From positions 11,691 to 75,690 of the forward strand of contig JBDHUM010000002.1 in NCBI GenBank assembly GCA_039809125.1: DNA of 64,000 nucleotides, in the 5' to 3' direction. A program made the position numbers and the translations under genes. This DNA is from SZUA-359 sp039809125. GTDB taxonomy: Bacteria > Patescibacteriota > Saccharimonadia > Saccharimonadales > Saccharimonadaceae. Under the pieces are notes generated by a model. That model saw only the letters and a list, made by a program, of their open reading frames with translations. It was not told where the DNA came from and did not search any database. Positions 53,554 to 61,495 of this stretch are shown here, piece after piece. Numbering within the stretch: the stretch's first letter is position 1; the number at the start of each line of letters is the position of its first letter.

Positions 53554-54990
53554 TTACCGCGCTCCCGAACGGCGAAAGACAACAGCGATGGTTTTGAATA
53601 AAATTTTAATATCGAGCCAAAAACTCCAGTTGCGGGCGTAGTAAAGTTCAAGTTCGATACGCTCGTCAAAACTGAGATTGCTGCGGCCTGATACTTGCCA
53701 TAAACCAGTCACGCCCGAGCGCACGCTATGAAGTAAGGCGGCACGAGTTTTGCCAAACTTCACTTCTTGCGGCAAAATTGGCCGCGGCCCAACCAGACTA
53801 AGATCGCCTTTGACCACGTTGAAAAGCTGGGGCAGTTCATCGAGCGAAGTATCACGCAAAAACTTACCAAATCGAGTAATCCGTGGATCATTGGCCACTT
53901 TGTGGTTCTTTTTGTACTCCTGCGCTAAATCCTCGCGGCCCATATCGATAAATTCTTCGGCCGCATCTTTCTTACCATACTTGCGCCCCATACTGCGAAA
54001 TTTCACTAGGTTAATCGGATCAGAAAACTTGCTCAGACGTTTGGATACATAAAATACTGGACCGGGATTAAATATCAGTTGGAGAATAATGAGAATTAAA
54101 TAAAGCGGCGATAAGATAATGATTAAAATAGCGGCGGCAATGGTGTCGAAAATTTGCTTCAATATTTCTCCCCAGCCCGTTAGCGGTGTTTGATGAACAG
54201 TGATCATCGGGTAGCCTAAAAATACATCAACGCTATTTTTACCGGCATAAAACTCAGGTTCGCCTGGGATAAAATTGTACTGAATATGATTGGTTTGAGC
54301 AGAAGCCAAAATGTGCTGATTACGAGACTCGCTGTCATAAAGATCGGTTTGAATGATAGTGGTGATACGCATTTCGTTGATCTTTTTAAGAGCTTGCTCG
54401 AACGATGTAAAATGCTTTATGCCAGATTCGATCGAGGCAAATCGGCGCGGTCCTGCCATAGCCACGATTTGATAGCCGCTTTTTGACGTGTTTGAAAGTT
54501 CTCGAGCGATGTCGTAGGTAGCGGCCGAATTACCTATTATTAGTACACGCGATATACCACGGCCAAAGCGGTAAAAGAGCGAACGAACCGCCCGCAAAAA
54601 CTCGCGCTCAATCAAAACAAGAATAAATGAGCCGGCAAGTGAGTATACGACAACTAGTCGTGCCGGAAAGAGATTACGCTCGGTGATATACTCCCAGCCA
54701 ATTACTAACAGTATACCGATAAACACCCCTACCGCAATCCGACTCCATTCGAGCAAACGTCGATTGTATACTTCGGCTGAATACAAGTCGATGAAAGCAA
54801 AAACAATAATCCAAAATGGCAAAATTGTTAGGACGGTTAGAAAATAGTCCAGTGCAAAGATAGGTGCTACTAATGGCCGGTTGTCGATTTGTACCCGGGC
54901 TATGTACGCGATCGTAAATGCCACTAATAGCACCAGAAAGTCGGCAAGAATTAGGATGACGCTATAAAACTTGGTGTTGCGCGTTGGCAT
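53554..54990 (-). CDS. Polyprenyl-phosphate sugar-phosphotransferase (WbaP/WcaJ-type initiating enzyme)
   Basis: 478 aa. Four to five N-terminal membrane helices (residues about 8-130), a Rossmann-like central domain (about 145-255) and, after a membrane re-entrant helix near 280, the bacterial sugar transferase domain with PGPVFYVSKRLSK, VKFRSMG, DELPQLFNVVKGDLSLVGPRP and GVTGLWQVSGRSNLSFDERI. It transfers hexose-1-phosphate to undecaprenyl phosphate, the first step of glycan synthesis. TATACT at 55005-55000 ends 9 nt before the ATG with no Shine-Dalgarno between. Divergent from the O-antigen-ligase-like gene. Confidence 0.92.
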   Translation of the reverse strand: MPTRNTKFYSVILILADFLVLLVAFTIAYIARVQIDNRPLVAPIFALDYFLTVLTILPFWIIVFAFIDLYSAEVYNRRLLEWSRIAVGVFIGILLVIGWEYITERNLFPARLVVVYSLAGSFILVLIEREFLRAVRSLFYRFGRGISRVLIIGNSAATYDIARELSNTSKSGYQIVAMAGPRRFASIESGIKHFTSFEQALKKINEMRITTIIQTDLYDSESRNQHILASAQTNHIQYNFIPGEPEFYAGKNSVDVFLGYPMITVHQTPLTGWGEILKQIFDTIAAAILIIILSPLYLILIILQLIFNPGPVFYVSKRLSKFSDPINLVKFRSMGRKYGKKDAAEEFIDMGREDLAQEYKKNHKVANDPRITRFGKFLRDTSLDELPQLFNVVKGDLSLVGPRPILPQEVKFGKTRAALLHSVRSGVTGLWQVSGRSNLSFDERIELELYYARNWSFWLDIKILFKTIAVVFRRSGAR

Positions 54991-54999
54991 TGTCTCTAT

Positions 55000-55024
55000 A
55001 GTATAGCATTTGTTACGGTATAAT
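55000..55024. promoter_or_regulatory. Back-to-back leaderless promoters, WbaP-like / WaaL-like
   Basis: TATACT on minus (55005-55000) ends 9 nt before the ATG at 54990. TATAAT on plus (55019-55024) ends 5 nt before GTG 55030 and 8 nt before ATG 55033. Start codons are about 40 bp apart. Confidence 0.6.
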
Positions 55025-55032
55025 CAGAGGTG

Positions 55033-56337
55033 ATGGACATAAAGACACTGGCGCGGGTTTACGGCTGGCTGTTGCTTGGCATCATGGCTCTTATTGTAGT
55101 ACATGCGCCATTAACGGTATTTTTTGGCACATTACTGCCTGAAATAAGTTTGCTAATCAAGGCTTGGAAAGAAATTGTAATGCTGGCTGCAGGGGTTATT
55201 GCAGTAATTTTGATAGTTAAAAATAAGCGAGCTAATGACTTTTTGAAACAACCTGTCATCTGGTTGTGCGGAATATTTGTTGTGCTTCATCTCATCGGAT
55301 TAGTGGGGTGGCAGGGCTGGCAGTCGAGCTTGGCGGGCTTAGCAATTGATCTAAGGTTTGTGGCATACTTTATGCTTGTTTATATTTTGATCTGGCTTTA
55401 TCCGGCTTACCGAGACCTTTTTTTAAAAACTGCTACTGTCGGAGCAATTATTGTTGTTGTATTTACAATATTACAACTCTTTTTGCCAGCTGATTTTTTG
55501 AAACATATTGGCTATAGTAAGAATACTATTACGCCGTATACGACAATCGATCAAAACCACGACTTTATACGTTATCAAAGCACGCTACGCGGTCCAAACC
55601 CACTTGGGGCATATGCTGCGAGCGTATCGATACTAGCAGCAGCATTGTTAATTAATCGTAAAAGGATTGACTGGCGGAAAGGTATGATGCTACTGGGGAG
55701 TTTGGCGGCAACCTATTTGAGCTATGCACGCAGTGCGTATATTGGACTGGTGGTAGGAGTGGCAGCAGTTGTTGCAGTTCGGCGGTGGCGAAAGACTAGT
55801 CTAATTAAGGGACTAGCTGTACTAGGTGTGGTTGCGGTGTTAGCAATTATGAGTGTGATGATTCTACCAAGAGACTTCGTGTCAAACGTTATACTGCACG
55901 AGGACCCTGAAGAAGCGGGTGTAGTGAATTCAAATGATGGGCATTGGCAGTCACTGAGAGATAGCACACAACGTTTTGCTAGCCAGCCGTTTGGGAGCGG
56001 TGTTGGTAGTACCGGGTCGGCGTCACTGCTCGGAGATCAACCTCGTATAATTGAAAATCAATACTTTTTTATTGCTCACGAAGTAGGCTGGCTTGGCCTT
56101 GTATGCTTCGTTGTATTGTATGGTGTGGTGTTGTGTAGACTCTGGCACCTAAAGGATGATCCTTGGGCATTAGGGGTATTCGGTAGTGGTGTGTGTCTTG
56201 CAGTTGTCGGCGTATTTTTGCCAGTTTGGGTGGATGATACAATAGCTATCGTATGGTGGGGAATGGCGGCCGTGGTAGTAGCGAAAGGAAGTGATGATGG
56301 GCGCTCGTCCAACAAAAAAACAACAAGAACTGCTTAG
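55033..56337 (+). CDS. O-antigen ligase/polymerase-like membrane protein (WaaL family)
   Basis: 434 aa from ATG 55033 (GTG 55030 directly before it is equally possible). Eleven or so membrane helices and one large loop near residues 280-330 with SLRDSTQRFASQPFGSGVGS, a pattern of Wzy_C/WaaL proteins; RYQSTLRGPNPLGAYAASVS also fits. It would join polymerised or lipid-linked glycan to an acceptor, or polymerise it. Overlaps the following HTH gene by 41 nt. Confidence 0.75.
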   Translation: MDIKTLARVYGWLLLGIMALIVVHAPLTVFFGTLLPEISLLIKAWKEIVMLAAGVIAVILIVKNKRANDFLKQPVIWLCGIFVVLHLIGLVGWQGWQSSLAGLAIDLRFVAYFMLVYILIWLYPAYRDLFLKTATVGAIIVVVFTILQLFLPADFLKHIGYSKNTITPYTTIDQNHDFIRYQSTLRGPNPLGAYAASVSILAAALLINRKRIDWRKGMMLLGSLAATYLSYARSAYIGLVVGVAAVVAVRRWRKTSLIKGLAVLGVVAVLAIMSVMILPRDFVSNVILHEDPEEAGVVNSNDGHWQSLRDSTQRFASQPFGSGVGSTGSASLLGDQPRIIENQYFFIAHEVGWLGLVCFVVLYGVVLCRLWHLKDDPWALGVFGSGVCLAVVGVFLPVWVDDTIAIVWWGMAAVVVAKGSDDGRSSNKKTTRTA

Positions 56338-56668
56338 TTTTGTCGATGCGTTTATAAAAGGCAACGGCTATGCCCCGAGCTATCGTGAGATTATGCGTGG
56401 GCTAGGCTACAAGTCGGTTAGCACGGTGGCAATTCATGTCAATAATTTGACAGCAAAGGGATTGATACAAAAGGGAGAGACCTACTCGGCCCGATCGGTC
56501 GAGGTGGCCGGTTTTTCTTCTCCACAGGCACACACAGCGGTCGAGAAAGTAATTCGACGCAAAATCGATGAACTTAAAAAAGAATCGAGTGATCACTCGA
56601 GTGCGATCGGCACGCTCAAAGAGGCGCTTAGTATTCTCGGTTATAATGAAAAGCATGATAAAGCTTAA
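56297..56668 (+). CDS. LexA-type winged-HTH protein lacking the protease domain
   Basis: 123 aa from ATG 56297; AAAGGA lies about 7 nt upstream, while GTG 56291 and ATG 56294 are too close to it. Residues about 2-70 match the LexA DNA-binding domain (KKQQELLSFVDAFIKGNGYAPSYREIMRGLG, STVAIHVNNLTAKGLIQKG, SARSVEV). The remaining 50 residues are a charged helix, with no S24 peptidase domain, cleavage Ala-Gly or Ser-Lys dyad. It cannot self-cleave like LexA, so if it represses genes it must be relieved another way. Confidence 0.8.
   Translation: MGARPTKKQQELLSFVDAFIKGNGYAPSYREIMRGLGYKSVSTVAIHVNNLTAKGLIQKGETYSARSVEVAGFSSPQAHTAVEKVIRRKIDELKKESSDHSSAIGTLKEALSILGYNEKHDKA
56642..56647 (+). promoter_or_regulatory. 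-10 box of beta-lactamase-like gene (leaderless)
   Basis: TATAAT inside the 3' end of the HTH gene ends 7 nt before ATG 56655. No Shine-Dalgarno precedes that ATG. Confidence 0.45.
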
Positions 56669-58367
56669 GCAATTGCGTAACCTACTACCTTCACGACTAG
56701 GAACGTACTCGCGGAAGCGAGCTATGGTGCTTAGTATCGTGGCGGTTTGCGGTATTTTATTGCTCATACAACTTTTTTATCCTAGCGACCGTTTGCTACC
56801 GTTTACAAAAATCGACAATCTAAGATTAGGTGCTGTAACAAAAAGTCAGGCAACGAGTAGGTTAAACGAGGCATATGAGGCGCACAAAATAGAGATATAT
56901 CTCAGCAAAACAGCTAAACCATTTGTAACACCAACACTTAAGCAAGCAGGTATCGCTATCGATAATACCAAACGATTGCAAACTGTATCGTACCCGTGGT
57001 GGCAGCGGCTCATTCCCACATCAATTCTATGGGGTAATTTGTTGTCAAAACCAACACTACCTACGCCAACTTTTGGCGAGGCAACTTCAAACTATATTGA
57101 TAAAACTTTGATGCCGCAGTGTCGCCAAATGCCAACCGATGCAGGAATTAAATCAGAAAATAATACGCTCACGGTAGTACCGGCAGTACCAGGTGGTAAA
57201 TGTGAACGTGCCGAAGTAGAGAGGGTGTTTAAGCAGATAAAGCCGTCGATTACACAAAAAGATAGTGTGACGATGCCGCTGACTATCATAAATCCTGAAG
57301 TAAATGATGACGCAGCTAAGGCAGAAATTAATCGACTGGTAGGGCGAATTGGCGAAGGTGTCGCCATGCAAGCCGGCAGTGTCCAGGTGATTATTCCAAA
57401 ACAGGAAGTGTATGCTTGGGTAGAAACGAAGGTCGAGGAAGGTAAACTTAAAACGATACTATCAGCTGATAAATCGCTTAATTTTCTGGAAAAAACAATT
57501 GCACCCAAAGTAACGGTGCAGGCGGGAGTGTCACGGATAACAACGGTTGACTTTACTGAAAAATCGCGGTTGAATGGTGCAGCTGGTAGAGCACTCGACC
57601 AACAAAATACACTGCAAAATATTGAAAACTACATCAATGAGAATAGCGATGAAGTTCAGGCAGCAACAATCGTTGTGCCGCCAAAAGAAGAATATACTCG
57701 CACCTATAGCGCGACCGACACAGGCCTCTCAGCGCTGCTCACTAATTACGCGAAAGACCACAAAGGTACGTACGGCATTTCATTAATTGAGCTTGACGGT
57801 CGAAAACGGCGGGCGAATTTTGACGGTGATAAGCAATTCACGACAGCCAGCACTTATAAGTTATTTGTTGCCTACAGCCTATTAAAACGCGTGGATAGCG
57901 GCAGCGAAAGTTGGGGGGCAAATCAAGATTGTTTCAATAAAATGATTAGCTTGAGTGACAATGCATGTGCCGAAATGCTGCTTGAGAAAGTTGGTCGGCG
58001 CAACGTTACTAAAGAAATTAATGCGATTGGTCTTAGCCGGTCGAATTTTTCCGGAAATCTACCAGTCACCACTGCCAACGACCTAACACTGTTTACCGGT
58101 ATGTTAGAGATGGGACAAAACTTTAGCACAAGTGGACGCGACCGTTTGGTGAGTGCGATGCGGGCTAATATTTTTCGGCAAGGTATACCGGCTGGTGTGT
58201 CGGGAACAGTGGCAGATAAAGTAGGGTTTATGGATGGGCTGCTACACGATGCAGCAATTGTGTACAGTCCGAACGGTCGCTATGTGCTGGCGATCATGAG
58301 TGATGGCAGCTCTTGGGCAACTTTGGCTGATTTGGCGCGTCAAATTGATGTTCAGCGAGCACGCTGA
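56655..58367 (+). CDS. Membrane-anchored class A beta-lactamase-like serine hydrolase
   Basis: 570 aa from ATG 56655, picked because of the -10 box 7 nt upstream; ATG 56646 is an alternative. One membrane helix (about residues 25-42), then two beta-rich PG-binding-like (VanW/YoaR_N-type) segments to about residue 350, and a C-terminal class-A domain: SxxK in TTASTYKLFVAY (about 396), SDN in LSDNACAEML (about 433) and KVG in ADKVGFMDG (about 521, for the usual KTG). It is likely a DD-peptidase- or beta-lactamase-type wall enzyme facing outward. Hydrolysis of antibiotics cannot be judged from sequence. Confidence 0.8.
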   Translation: MIKLKQLRNLLPSRLGTYSRKRAMVLSIVAVCGILLLIQLFYPSDRLLPFTKIDNLRLGAVTKSQATSRLNEAYEAHKIEIYLSKTAKPFVTPTLKQAGIAIDNTKRLQTVSYPWWQRLIPTSILWGNLLSKPTLPTPTFGEATSNYIDKTLMPQCRQMPTDAGIKSENNTLTVVPAVPGGKCERAEVERVFKQIKPSITQKDSVTMPLTIINPEVNDDAAKAEINRLVGRIGEGVAMQAGSVQVIIPKQEVYAWVETKVEEGKLKTILSADKSLNFLEKTIAPKVTVQAGVSRITTVDFTEKSRLNGAAGRALDQQNTLQNIENYINENSDEVQAATIVVPPKEEYTRTYSATDTGLSALLTNYAKDHKGTYGISLIELDGRKRRANFDGDKQFTTASTYKLFVAYSLLKRVDSGSESWGANQDCFNKMISLSDNACAEMLLEKVGRRNVTKEINAIGLSRSNFSGNLPVTTANDLTLFTGMLEMGQNFSTSGRDRLVSAMRANIFRQGIPAGVSGTVADKVGFMDGLLHDAAIVYSPNGRYVLAIMSDGSSWATLADLARQIDVQRAR

Positions 58368-58463
58368 TTAGGTTATGTCAAAGAGTGTTTACAGAGTAAA
58401 CTCATTACGATACAATAACTTGAGTATTTGCCGCGATTTCGGTAACGCACCTTCCTAAATTAT

Positions 58464-58538
58464 TCCGGCGTAGCTCAGTGGTAGAGCGGGTCGCTGTTAA
58501 CGATTAGGTCGCTGGTTCGAGCCCAGCCGCCGGAGCCA
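58464..58538 (+). tRNA. tRNA-Asn (anticodon GTT)
   Basis: 75 nt including an encoded CCA. Acceptor TCCGGCG pairs with CGCCGGA, D-arm GCTC/GAGC, anticodon stem GGTCG/CGATT with loop CTGTTAA (GTT at 34-36), T-stem GCTGG/CCAGC with loop TTCGAGC, discriminator G. The two G-T pairs at the top of the anticodon stem are allowed. Its T-loop-to-CCA end resembles the elements that separate the downstream single-gene modules. Confidence 0.93.
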
Positions 58539-58559
58539 GAGCAAGCAGTTAAAATAGAT

Positions 58560-58578
58560 GACCGAGTTCCATAACCGG
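58560..58578 (+). repeat. Direct repeat copy 1 after tRNA-Asn
   Basis: GACCGAGTTCCATAACCGG; 16 of 19 bases match the copy at 58737-58755. The two copies bracket a 158-nt segment containing a terminator. Confidence 0.5.
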
Positions 58579-58640
58579 CTTCTCATTAACTCCTTACTCA
58601 AGCAAGAATTTGAGTCAATCTCAAAACGTACAAAATGTTG

Positions 58641-58672
58641 GAACCGCCCAAAAGGGCGGTTCTTTCTATTCT
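58641..58672 (+). terminator. Rho-independent terminator after tRNA-Asn
   Basis: Perfect 9-bp stem GAACCGCCC/GGGCGGTTC with an AAAA loop (58641-58662) followed by a T-rich run TTTCTATTCT. It ends the tRNA transcript about 100 nt downstream of the tRNA. Confidence 0.85.
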
Positions 58673-58736
58673 ATCCCTGTTGTATAGTTCTGAGAGTGAC
58701 TCGTTGCCACTATGATAGCTGAGTAATGTAAAAGGC

Positions 58737-58755
58737 GACCGAGTTCCCTAATTGG
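58737..58755 (+). repeat. Direct repeat copy 2 before XRE gene
   Basis: GACCGAGTTCCCTAATTGG; partner of 58560-58578. It lies 50 nt before the XRE gene. Confidence 0.5.
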
Positions 58756-58785
58756 TTCAACGGTTTTCAGAATAAACCTCTGTAA

Positions 58786-58794
58786 TGATATACT
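58786..58794 (+). promoter_or_regulatory. Extended -10 box of XRE gene (leaderless)
   Basis: TGATATACT ends 10 nt before ATG 58805; no -35 box and no Shine-Dalgarno are evident. Confidence 0.5.
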
Positions 58795-58804
58795 TTTAGT
58801 ATCT

Positions 58805-59029
58805 ATGGAAGTGCTGGACATTATAAGTCGGAACGTTAAACAGTACCGAGAATCAAAGGCTATGACTCAGCAAGAGCTTGCTGATGCTGCAGGCCTACAT
58901 AGAAACTATATTTTAAGCGTTGAAAAAGGTGATCGTAATCTCACTGTCTCGACCCTAGATAAAATTGCGAAAGCGTTAAATGTAGATATACAAAGGTTTT
59001 TTGATGAAGAAGTCCAACAAGAACTTTAG
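58805..59029 (+). CDS. XRE-family HTH protein, restriction-modification controller-like
   Basis: 74 aa, almost entirely one helix-turn-helix domain: KQYRESKAMTQQELADAAG, LHRNYILSVEKGDRNLTVST and LDKIAKALNVDIQRFF. The size and the overlap with a restriction-endonuclease-like gene match C (controller) proteins of type II restriction systems, which time expression of the nuclease. The nuclease start overlaps its last 26 nt. No methyltransferase is nearby. Confidence 0.85.
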   Translation: MEVLDIISRNVKQYRESKAMTQQELADAAGLHRNYILSVEKGDRNLTVSTLDKIAKALNVDIQRFFDEEVQQEL

Positions 59030-59399
59030 CGAACTGGTTAATGAAAAGTTTGATATTTACGAATACCGTCATGCTGGTACTATTTTAAGAAATGATTATC
59101 CAGCAGAATATGACCAACTTGTTCAGTTGTTAGAAGAGTTTTATGTTAGTCACGACGACATCTTAACACCCGGTGGAAGAAAGTCGCCCATAGCTCAAAA
59201 GTTCGACGATGAATTATATAAGAACGGCTGGGAAGAGAAACAATGGGATATCAAAGTTGAGATTGATGGAAAGCAGTTCCCATCTCCCACTCATAAAGTT
59301 GACTATTATCGTAACAAAATCGCCGTCGAGCTTGAGTGGAATAACAAGGATCCGTTTTATGACCGTGACTTGAATAACTCCTTTTGGTCCAATCATTGA
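59004..59399 (+). pseudogene. Truncated BglII/BstYI-like restriction endonuclease
   Basis: ATG 59004 with AAGG 8 nt upstream, 131 codons. The segment HKVDYYRNKIAVELEWNNKD then PFYDRDLNN carries the family's D...ExE catalytic strand. Related enzymes continue with about 60-70 more residues after DRDLNNF, but here the frame runs into SFWSNH and stops. The break at about 59376-59383 coincides with the point where a galU-like frame begins, so a deletion has joined two unrelated genes. A functional nuclease is doubtful. Confidence 0.7.
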
Positions 59400-60084
59400 G
59401 CTTGTAACAAATGAATTGATCGATGTAGGAATCGAACGAATTATTTACGTAACAAAGCCTGGCAAAGAACTGATTAAGAGTCATTTAGAAGCTGTTGATT
59501 TGCATCAACATCCTCAAAATTTAGACGTTACCTTAGAATTTATTAATCAAAGTGACACACCTGGCAACGGAGGAGCAATCTTAACGGCCGTTGATGAATG
59601 TAGATTATCTGAACCATTCATCGTTGTTTGGGGTGATGAAGTCTTCATTAAAAATGAATCAGCTGGTAGGGCTAGCGAGCTTATAAATGCTTACAAAACG
59701 CTTGATAAGCCCTGCATCATGCTTACTGAGGTAAGTAATCAGGATATTCCAAAATGCGGTATGGCTAAAACCGAATCCATCGATACTCATGAAAGTCTGC
59801 TACGCATTACCGATCTAATTGAAAAACCCGAAATCTGGGATAGTGAAAACAATTACGCATCCGTTGGGGGCTATATTGTCACGCATGAAATAATTACATA
59901 TCTACGAAATGCTAGTATGTCCGGTGATGGGGAGTTATATCTTTCGCAAGCTATCTCAGATTACCTACATGATCATAACGAATTGTATGGCATACTCACC
60001 GAGTGCGAATGGCACGAGACAGGTACTATGGACGGTTATATCTCCACGTTTAAAGCCTTAGCCAAAAGGCGTGAGGTATACTAG
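59374..60084 (+). pseudogene. galU-like nucleotidyltransferase lacking its N-terminus
   Basis: The frame is open from 59374 and homology begins about 59380 with PFGPIIELVTNELIDVGI, then RIIYVTKPGKELIKSHLEA, QSDTPGNGGAILTAVDE, VVWGDEVFI, LIEKPEIWDSE and GDGELYLSQAI, ending WHETGTMDGYISTFKALAKR. The first 25-30 residues, including the GxGTR nucleotide-binding loop and the metal site, are missing. The first possible start is TTG 59416. Without the GTR loop it should be inactive. It is distinct in sequence from the intact galU-like gene at 50418. Confidence 0.7.
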
Positions 60085-60113
60085 GTACATAAGGGATAAA
60101 GAAAGTAGGCATT

Positions 60114-60683
60114 GTGCACGATAACGAACTTTGGCAAGTTTTTTCAGATAACGGAAGCCCAATACAGTCTGATGGACGAGATAGTAGCTCATTTAAAAAT
60201 GACCCCTCATTAATAATGGGAAACTCTCACATATGGTTTTGGAAAAAATCTGAAGCAGGGGTGGATATTTTGCTTCAACAAAGGTCTTTGACTAAAAGTT
60301 CTAAACCAGGTTGGTTCCATATTTCTGCTGGTGGCCACATAAATGTTGGCGAGTCAGCACTAGAAGCTGCTATTCGAGAGACAAAAGAGGAAATGGGCCT
60401 TGATGTGGATCCGAATAAGCTCCACTTCTCATTCTCGACAAGAATCATCGGACGCGCACCTAACGATATTGTGACTGTATACCTTTATGAGTTACAAGGA
60501 GATGAGGAATTCACCTATATTGATGGGGAGGTTGAATCGTACGAATGGCGTACATTGGATGATTTTAAAGCCATTGCCTTAGACCCAGAGACTCATAATC
60601 TGATCAACCAAGGTCGACTATATTTTGATAGTTTAGTCAATTCAGTCGAATACGTGAGTACAGGAAAAAATACACTACTTTAG
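60114..60683 (+). CDS. NUDIX hydrolase (IPP isomerase-like subgroup)
   Basis: 189 aa, GTG start. A complete Nudix box GGHINVGESALEAAIRETKE then EMGLD is at residues about 75-97, preceded by DILLQQRSLTKSSKPGWFHIS, the pattern of YfcD/IPP-isomerase-type Nudix enzymes acting on small diphosphates. It lies 29 nt after the galU remnant and has no tRNA-end-like element before it. It differs from the NUDIX gene at 51197. Confidence 0.85.
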   Translation: MHDNELWQVFSDNGSPIQSDGRDSSSFKNDPSLIMGNSHIWFWKKSEAGVDILLQQRSLTKSSKPGWFHISAGGHINVGESALEAAIRETKEEMGLDVDPNKLHFSFSTRIIGRAPNDIVTVYLYELQGDEEFTYIDGEVESYEWRTLDDFKAIALDPETHNLINQGRLYFDSLVNSVEYVSTGKNTLL

Positions 60684-60715
60684 TGTCTCATTTGTAGCAT
60701 TTTACCCTGTTAAAA

Positions 60716-60739
60716 GTTCGTGACCTGTATGGGGAGCCA
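60716..60739 (+). repeat. tRNA-3'-end-like module boundary element A
   Basis: 24 nt beginning GTTCGTGACC and ending GGGGAGCCA. Aligned without gaps to the tRNA-Asn T-loop-to-CCA segment (58515-58538), 16 of 24 bases match, including GTTCG and GGAGCCA at identical spacing. It stands between the NUDIX and ITP/XTPase genes. Confidence 0.6.
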
Positions 60740-60747
60740 AGCATAAG

Positions 60748-60779
60748 CACTATGATGAAAGTCATGGTGTTTTTGTTTT
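60748..60779 (+). terminator. Terminator after element A
   Basis: Stem CACTATGA/TCATGGTG (8 bp, one G-T pair) with a 6-nt loop, then TTTTTGTTTT. It separates the NUDIX gene from the next module. Confidence 0.75.
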
Positions 60780-60795
60780 GTGCAATAATATATTC

Positions 60796-61329
60796 ATGAC
60801 AGAAATTCACGTCGGCTCAAAAAACCAAACTAAAATTCAGGCAGTGAAAAACATATTAGCAACAAGCGACTTGTTTAAGGGGGCAATCGTTAAGGGTGTC
60901 GATGTAGATGTCGAGGAATTTGGACACCCTAAAACAATCACAGAAACTATAAGAGGTGCCAAAGAAAGGGCAGAGGCTGCATTTTCAGGTAGTGATCTTG
61001 CTGTGGGCCTAGAGAGCGGACTTCTTGAAGCTCCGGAGACAAGAACAGGCTACCTAGAGACTACGGTATGCGCATTATATGACGGCGGTCAATTCTCTAT
61101 TGGCATGGCACCGTCCTTTGAGTGGCCTAGCGAGGTACTGAGGCTAATATTGAGTGGTCGTGACGGCAGTCAAGCGTTTAAGGAAGCTGGTCTCACGGAT
61201 CATGTGAAATTAGGAACGGCCGAGGGTGTAATACACGTCTTAACCCACGGAGCAATAAATCGCACCAAACTTAATGAACTTGCAATACTAATGGCCTTAG
61301 CACAATTGCAAAACCCCGAACACTACTAA
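60796..61329 (+). CDS. Inosine/xanthosine triphosphatase (YjjX/DUF84 family)
   Basis: 177 aa from ATG 60796 (MTEIHVGSKNQTKIQAVKNIL); an upstream ATG at 60778 sits in the terminator tail. SNQ/TK-type substrate loop, GHPKTITETIRGAKERAEAAF, DLAVGLESGLLE and GMAPSFEWPSEV fit the family, which clears non-canonical ITP/XTP from the nucleotide pool. AATAAT 6 nt upstream may be its -10 box. First gene of the module array. Confidence 0.85.
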   Translation: MTEIHVGSKNQTKIQAVKNILATSDLFKGAIVKGVDVDVEEFGHPKTITETIRGAKERAEAAFSGSDLAVGLESGLLEAPETRTGYLETTVCALYDGGQFSIGMAPSFEWPSEVLRLILSGRDGSQAFKEAGLTDHVKLGTAEGVIHVLTHGAINRTKLNELAILMALAQLQNPEHY

Positions 61330-61356
61330 ACTTATAAATTTGCCTACGTTGGTAGG

Positions 61357-61394
61357 GCTAACTATCTGAAAATAAGCATTACGTTAGCTTTTTG
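61357..61394 (+). terminator. Terminator after ITP/XTPase gene
   Basis: Stem GCTAAC/GTTAGC (61357-61362, 61383-61388) with a 20-nt loop, then TTTTT. It lies before element B, so this boundary has two terminators. Confidence 0.55.
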
Positions 61395-61405
61395 CAAATA
61401 GTTAT

Positions 61406-61429
61406 AACTTCCTCTATTGTTGTGAGCCA
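61406..61429 (+). repeat. Module boundary element B
   Basis: 24 nt beginning AACTTCCTCTATTG and ending TGTGAGCCA. Together with the 100 bp from 61401 to 61500 it matches element F (63901-64000) at about 85 of 100 positions without a gap. It shares GAGCCA and length with elements A, C and D but its first half differs. Confidence 0.6.
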
Positions 61430-61449
61430 AACATATATATGTGACAAGA

Positions 61450-61482
61450 AGCCCAGTAAGTATTCACACTACTGGGCTTTTG
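61450..61482 (+). terminator. Terminator after element B
   Basis: Stem AGCCCAGTA/TACTGGGCT (9 bp, 61450-61478), loop AGTATTCACAC, then TTT. The extended -10 box TGTTATACT follows at once (61481-61489). Confidence 0.75.
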
Positions 61483-61483
61483 T

Positions 61484-61489
61484 TATACT
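61484..61489 (+). promoter_or_regulatory. Extended -10 box of ASCH gene
   Basis: TG-T-TATACT (TATACT 61484-61489) ends 6 nt before ATG 61496. The -35 region is occupied by the terminator hairpin. Confidence 0.55.
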
Positions 61490-61495
61490 GAAGCT

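Noticed and set aside
57092..57508. 138-codon minus-strand frame opposite the beta-lactamase-like gene
   Set aside because: Shadow frame with composition unlike local proteins and no promoter.
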